Assembly (NCBI GenBank): GCA_038204465.1
Contig: JBBRCX010000002.1
Location: forward strand, 32,002 to 96,001
DNA: 64,000 bases
From: JBBRCX01 sp038204465
Lineage (GTDB): Bacteria; Planctomycetota; Phycisphaerae; Tepidisphaerales; Tepidisphaeraceae
Reading direction: 5' to 3'
Positions within the stretch are counted from its first letter, which is position 1; each line of letters opens with the position of its first letter. Below, piece after piece: positions 60,590-64,000 of the stretch. Position numbers and translations under genes: made by a program. The notes below the pieces were generated by a model. That model saw only the letters and a program-made list of their open reading frames with translations, ran no database searches and was not told the origin of the DNA.

Positions 60590-62290
60590 CTAGACGATCG
60601 ATCCGTTGGCCTCAAAACCGAGCGTCGAACGGATGGCGGACAGGGAACTGAAATTCTGCCCGGACCAGCGGACCAGCGTGCCTCCGTTGTTGTGGTACGT
60701 GTTGCGGTCGATCACGAAATTGCGCGAACGGTAGTTACTCGACACCGCGCTGTCGGCGGTGATCGTCGCGTTGTTGAACCGATTTCCCGTGATCGTCAGG
60801 TTCTTTAGAAGATACGGGTCGCGGCCGCCGTCCTTCAACTCGATGCGATTGTTACCCAGCGTGTTGCCTTGCAGCGTCATGTTGAAGCTGGCGTAGCACA
60901 GGATGCCGGTCACGTCGTTGTCGTGGACGTTGTTGTTCTCCAGCAGGATGTTTCCATACCCAACGCCGCTCAGCGAGCCGCCCTCGACCGCGTTCGAGCC
61001 GCTGATCTCAAAGTTGATCCCACACCCATCCACCGTCGGAAGGCCAGTTCGTGTCGCCGACCGGTTCCCGTACACCTCGCTGTTTCGGATCGTGACGTTC
61101 AGGTTGTAGACGTCGAAGTAGATGCCGGAGCCGATGTTGTTGGCGATCTTCACGTTGTCGAAGACGGCGCTCTCGGTGCGGGTGAACTTCCCGCCGCCCC
61201 CGTTGCTGTCCTTCAGCCAGTTGTTGTCGCGGATGACCGAATCCTCGATGAGCAGGTTCTGCGACCAGCTTCCGCCGATGCCGAACCGCCCGTTCGCGTA
61301 GGACTGCACGCGGGTGAGCGTGACGTTGCTCGCATGTCCCTGACCGGAGCTTACCGACAGCCCGCCGCCACCGTTGTTGCGGATCACGCAATCGATCAGC
61401 GTCCAGTTGTTGTCCAGGCGAACGGCCGCCCTGTCGTTGCTCGACCCGGCGTCCACCGCGTTGGCAAACGCTATCCCGCGCACGGTGATGTACCTGGGGC
61501 CTTGCCAGCCGGCGACGAAGATGAAGTCTTTCCCGGCGGCGTCGAACACGACGGTACCGGGGTTGGCCTCGAAGGTGATCGGCGCCGTGGCCGTCCCGGA
61601 ACGCGTCAGGGAGACGCCCGCGGAGTAAGTGCCGGGCTGGAAGAAGACGACCGAGCCAGGCCCTGCCACCGACACCGCCCGGCCCACGCTGCGCAGCGGC
61701 GAATTCTGCGAGCCGCTGTTGCTGTCGCTGCCGGTTGGGCTCACCCAAAGGGTCGGAGTCGGCAGACTCGTGGTCGGCGGTGGAACCGGCACAGGCGTCG
61801 TTGGGCGCTGCAACGTAAAACGAATCGTCTTCGCCGTGCCCACCGTGCCGCTCGCATTGGCCCCGTCATACGGCGTGATCGTGACCGTGTGCTGCCCCAG
61901 CGCAAGCGCCTTGCCCTGCGCGACGTCGTTCGCCCCCGTCCCGAACGCGTCATAGCTCCGCGCATTTTCCGTGACCTTGCTGCCGTCCACGTTGAACGTG
62001 ACGCTCCCGACAGGATTGGGATTCGTCGCGGCGCGGATGCCGAAGATCTGCGAGGTCGAATACTTTGATACGTCGACGATCAAACCGTCCGTCAGGCCTG
62101 CCGCCGCCGTGCTCGTGCCGCCCAGCATGAGCGAAACGGTGCCGATCGAGGCCGACAGCAGTTGCCGCGATTCCAGCGCTTCAATTGCGCAGTTTCGATG
62201 CAGGCTCTTCCGCTGTAAAACCCTCGAATACGCGCTCAGTGAATTGGCCGTGGTGCGATGATGCTGGTTCCAGGGTGCGAATCTCGGCAT
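60590..62290 (-). CDS. Right-handed beta-helix surface protein
   Basis: 566 residues from ATG 62290 (MPRFAPWNQHH; GAGAGAC upstream); the frame to 62383 is not needed. The sorting motif IEALESRQLLSAS lies near residue 40. An Ig-like domain (residues 45-175), a PVPVPPPTTS linker and a parallel beta-helix (190-540) follow, the latter with repeating turns such as NLLIEDSVIRDNN, NVTIRNSEVYGN and NLTITGNRFNN. The family includes pectate lyases and other polysaccharide-degrading or binding proteins. Outer-surface location inferred. Confidence 0.9.
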   Translation of the reverse strand: MPRFAPWNQHHRTTANSLSAYSRVLQRKSLHRNCAIEALESRQLLSASIGTVSLMLGGTSTAAAGLTDGLIVDVSKYSTSQIFGIRAATNPNPVGSVTFNVDGSKVTENARSYDAFGTGANDVAQGKALALGQHTVTITPYDGANASGTVGTAKTIRFTLQRPTTPVPVPPPTTSLPTPTLWVSPTGSDSNSGSQNSPLRSVGRAVSVAGPGSVVFFQPGTYSAGVSLTRSGTATAPITFEANPGTVVFDAAGKDFIFVAGWQGPRYITVRGIAFANAVDAGSSNDRAAVRLDNNWTLIDCVIRNNGGGGLSVSSGQGHASNVTLTRVQSYANGRFGIGGSWSQNLLIEDSVIRDNNWLKDSNGGGGKFTRTESAVFDNVKIANNIGSGIYFDVYNLNVTIRNSEVYGNRSATRTGLPTVDGCGINFEISGSNAVEGGSLSGVGYGNILLENNNVHDNDVTGILCYASFNMTLQGNTLGNNRIELKDGGRDPYLLKNLTITGNRFNNATITADSAVSSNYRSRNFVIDRNTYHNNGGTLVRWSGQNFSSLSAIRSTLGFEANGSIV

Positions 62291-62530
62291 GGTGTCTCTC
62301 GGCTGCGAGCAGGCGCAGCCGGGAGAATCAGCGGTTTTAGCGACCGCGGCCGCGTGCTCTAAGTTGTTGGTGACCCACTGCAAACCCCCTGTACCGAGGT
62401 CACTTCTATGTAACCCCTACGCGACCAAGAAGCCGGAGTGCCCGAAAAAATCAGTTTTTTTGAAGTGAATAAAAAGGAGTTTTTATTACGCGGACCGGTT
62501 GATCTTCCGAACTCTTTCCCGGTTCTTGTA
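62291..62530. promoter_or_regulatory. AT-rich spacer upstream of beta-helix gene
   Basis: The stretch 62440-62490 is the most AT-rich in this part (AAAAAATCAGTTTTTTT and GAATAAAAAGGAGTTTTTATT), including a short A6/T6 palindrome. It likely holds the minus-strand promoter for the beta-helix gene or a terminator of the YfhO-like fragment. Confidence 0.4.
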
Positions 62531-63874
62531 TTAAGAATCCACGCCAGATTCCAAGGCAGCCCCCTCCCGGTGCCCCGATTGGATCAGCAGGTACAGCCAG
62601 GCGGCGGCATAACCCAGCAGCGAGCCGATGGTGACCCACATCCCGACTCGGAACGCCAGCGGCGAATATTCCAGAAGCAGGTGATGGCTTCCCGCCGCGA
62701 GCGCGACCGCGCGCAGCGCGTAGTTCGCCGGAAGAATCTTGTAGCTTGCCGCGGCGCTGTCGGGATAGGCGCGGGCGCGCCATCCGCTGCTGAAGCTGTC
62801 GGTGATGAGCAGGATCGTCGGCCGCCGAACCTGTGCCCGAATCTCCAGCGTGTCACTCGTAGCGCGCAGCACCGACGCTTCGCCGTCGGCGGGCCCCGGC
62901 GCAGGAGACGGCTCGGGAACCTGCTCCAAAATGACTGTCCGCTTGGGGTCGAAGGCCGGGCTGCAGATCGCCTCGAGGATCGCGCCTCGCTCTTTGAGCA
63001 CTCGGTAGTCGCTCAGCAGTTGCACGCGGCTCAAGCGGTCAGGGATCGTGATCACCTTCGGCGCGCCCCGCTCCAGGTAAAAGTAATCCCCGCAGCGCAG
63101 CATTGCGAAGGCGCGGTGCGGCGCGCTCACGTTGGGGACGAAATACTGTTCGTCCGGGTTCAAGCGCTGTGTTGCGCTGAGCAAATCAGCATAGCGCTTC
63201 AGGACAATGGGGTCGTAGCCGTAGGCGTCCTGGTAGTCTTCCGCCAGCGCGGTGTTGGCAAACTGAAGGTAGGGCGTCATCACCCGCGCGTCCGCCGGCT
63301 GCGACGCCAGGGCGGCCCATTGGGGCGGATAATCCAGCACCACCGGTGCCGTGGGGAGGTTCAACGTCGCGAAGAGCGTGAGCTCGACTGCCCCAATTCC
63401 CGCCGCCGCCCAACGCCAGTGTGCGCCGAAGCGCGACGCCCACACGCACGCTGCCAGCAGGCATAGCGCGATGCCGGCGCCCAGCGTCTCGTAACCGGCG
63501 ACTCGCGCCGTCGCGCGCAGGTACGCCGCCGTCGGGGGCGCCAGCCAGGGAGGCGCATTGCTCCCGCCTCTCATCGCGGCCGTGTTCACCAGCCGGGCCC
63601 ACGCTCCCGCGGTCGATCCATCCGTTCGCGCCATCCAGATTCCACATGCGAGAACAGCCGCCCCCGCGAGGAGGCACGCAACGATAAACCTCTTTCGCGA
63701 CACCCCCCGGTCGCCCAGCCGGTCGAGCCCGATTCCGGCGAGCATGAAAAGGTGCAGCGCAATGATGAAGCTGAAACGTCCCGGGCAGCGCTGCGAGTCG
63801 TACCCCGGAAAGTACCGCAGCATGGGTCCGAACAACGGCGTATGCGAGCCCAGCGCCAGCACGAAGCGGCTGTG
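62531..63874 (-). pseudogene. YfhO-like membrane protein, 5' part lost at IS110 junction
   Basis: About 447 codons remain. The surviving protein begins within a conserved region (SRFVLALGSHTPLFGP then GYDSQRCPGRFSFIIALHLF), which in YfhO-family proteins lies deep inside the sequence rather than at the start. Later hydrophobic segments (IVACLLAGAAVLACG, TLGAGIALCLLAACVW, VTIGSLLGYAAAWLY) are membrane helices, separated by an extracytoplasmic domain. Only a GTG (63862) remains as a possible start and the frame meets the transposase stop at 63875. YfhO proteins act in glycosylation of envelope polymers. Confidence 0.75.
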
Positions 63875-64000
63875 TTAAAGGTCAAGGGTTTTTACAACGT
63901 TGAGTTCAGACCACATGAGGTTGTCGCGGACCATGGCGTTGAGCAGGGTCAACAGTTTTCTCATGCAGGCAACGATGATCACTTTCGACGATTTACCGCT
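63875..64000 (-). mobile_element. IS110-family transposase, C-terminal end only
   Basis: The last 41 codons to a TAA at 63877-63875 read SGKSSKVIIVACMRKLLTLL and then NAMVRDNLMW, ending VKTLDL. The ACMRKLL-x-LNAM pattern is the usual C-terminus of IS110/IS1111-type (DEDD/pilin-inverting-like) transposases. The rest lies beyond the window. The element ends directly next to the YfhO-like fragment, so it appears to have inserted into that gene. IS110 elements often lack terminal inverted repeats. Confidence 0.75.

Overview
The window looks like chromosomal DNA of a high-GC planctomycete, most plausibly class Phycisphaerae; the genus cannot be read from this sequence. The main evidence is three secreted proteins with an N-terminal sorting motif of the LEERRLMA / LETRLFLS / LESRQLLS type, a PEP-CTERM gene remnant, a DUF4838 enzyme relic, small membrane proteins ending in a zinc ribbon, and many intergenic hairpin repeats such as GTAGCACGGGCGTCTCGCCCGTGC.

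Layout. 1-5.4 kb: a secreted FG-GAP-like protein cut by the left edge, a PhyH-type dioxygenase, glutamine-dependent NAD synthetase and a zinc-ribbon membrane protein. 5.5-11.4 kb: a small coiled-coil secreted protein, then translation and RNA-decay genes on the minus strand (rpsO-pnp and rpsB-tsf), each with hairpin terminators. 11.7-16.4 kb: a second PhyH dioxygenase, a receiver protein, glutamate racemase, a HEAT lipoprotein, a zinc MDR dehydrogenase and a QueC-like protein with a degenerate ATP loop. 16.4-20.8 kb: a HEAT-repeat exported protein with a small partner, divergent from a TPR protein. 20.8-33.1 kb: a giant 2583-residue surface protein, a PEP-CTERM relic and a delta-60 repeat surface protein.

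33.3-37.9 kb: a cell-surface sugar operon in which a GH1-like/glycosyltransferase fusion precedes a UDP-galactopyranose-mutase-like flavoprotein and a translationally coupled 31-codon Arg-rich ORF. 38-46.1 kb: metabolic genes (class II aldolase, PdxH, SDR, truncated globin, glycosidase-like) mixed with decaying genes. 46.2-50.9 kb: a MoxR / DUF58 / transglutaminase membrane cluster. 51-55 kb: a CinA homologue with a degenerate amidase domain, a receiver protein and groES-groEL. 55.4-60.3 kb: a frameshifted small gene, an AT-richer orphan PD-(D/E)XK nuclease-like gene, small membrane proteins, and a MamK-family actin-like ATPase preceded by a protein with a GspF/PilC-like N-terminus. 60.6-64 kb: a beta-helix surface protein and a YfhO-like gene whose 5' part is replaced by the end of an IS110-family transposase at the right edge.

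The observations most worth following are the MamK-like filament gene outside any visible magnetosome context, the degenerate QueC and CinA active sites, the coupled 31-codon ORF, the IS110 junction, and the clustering of single-base frameshifts in accessory genes while housekeeping genes and the giant gene stay intact.
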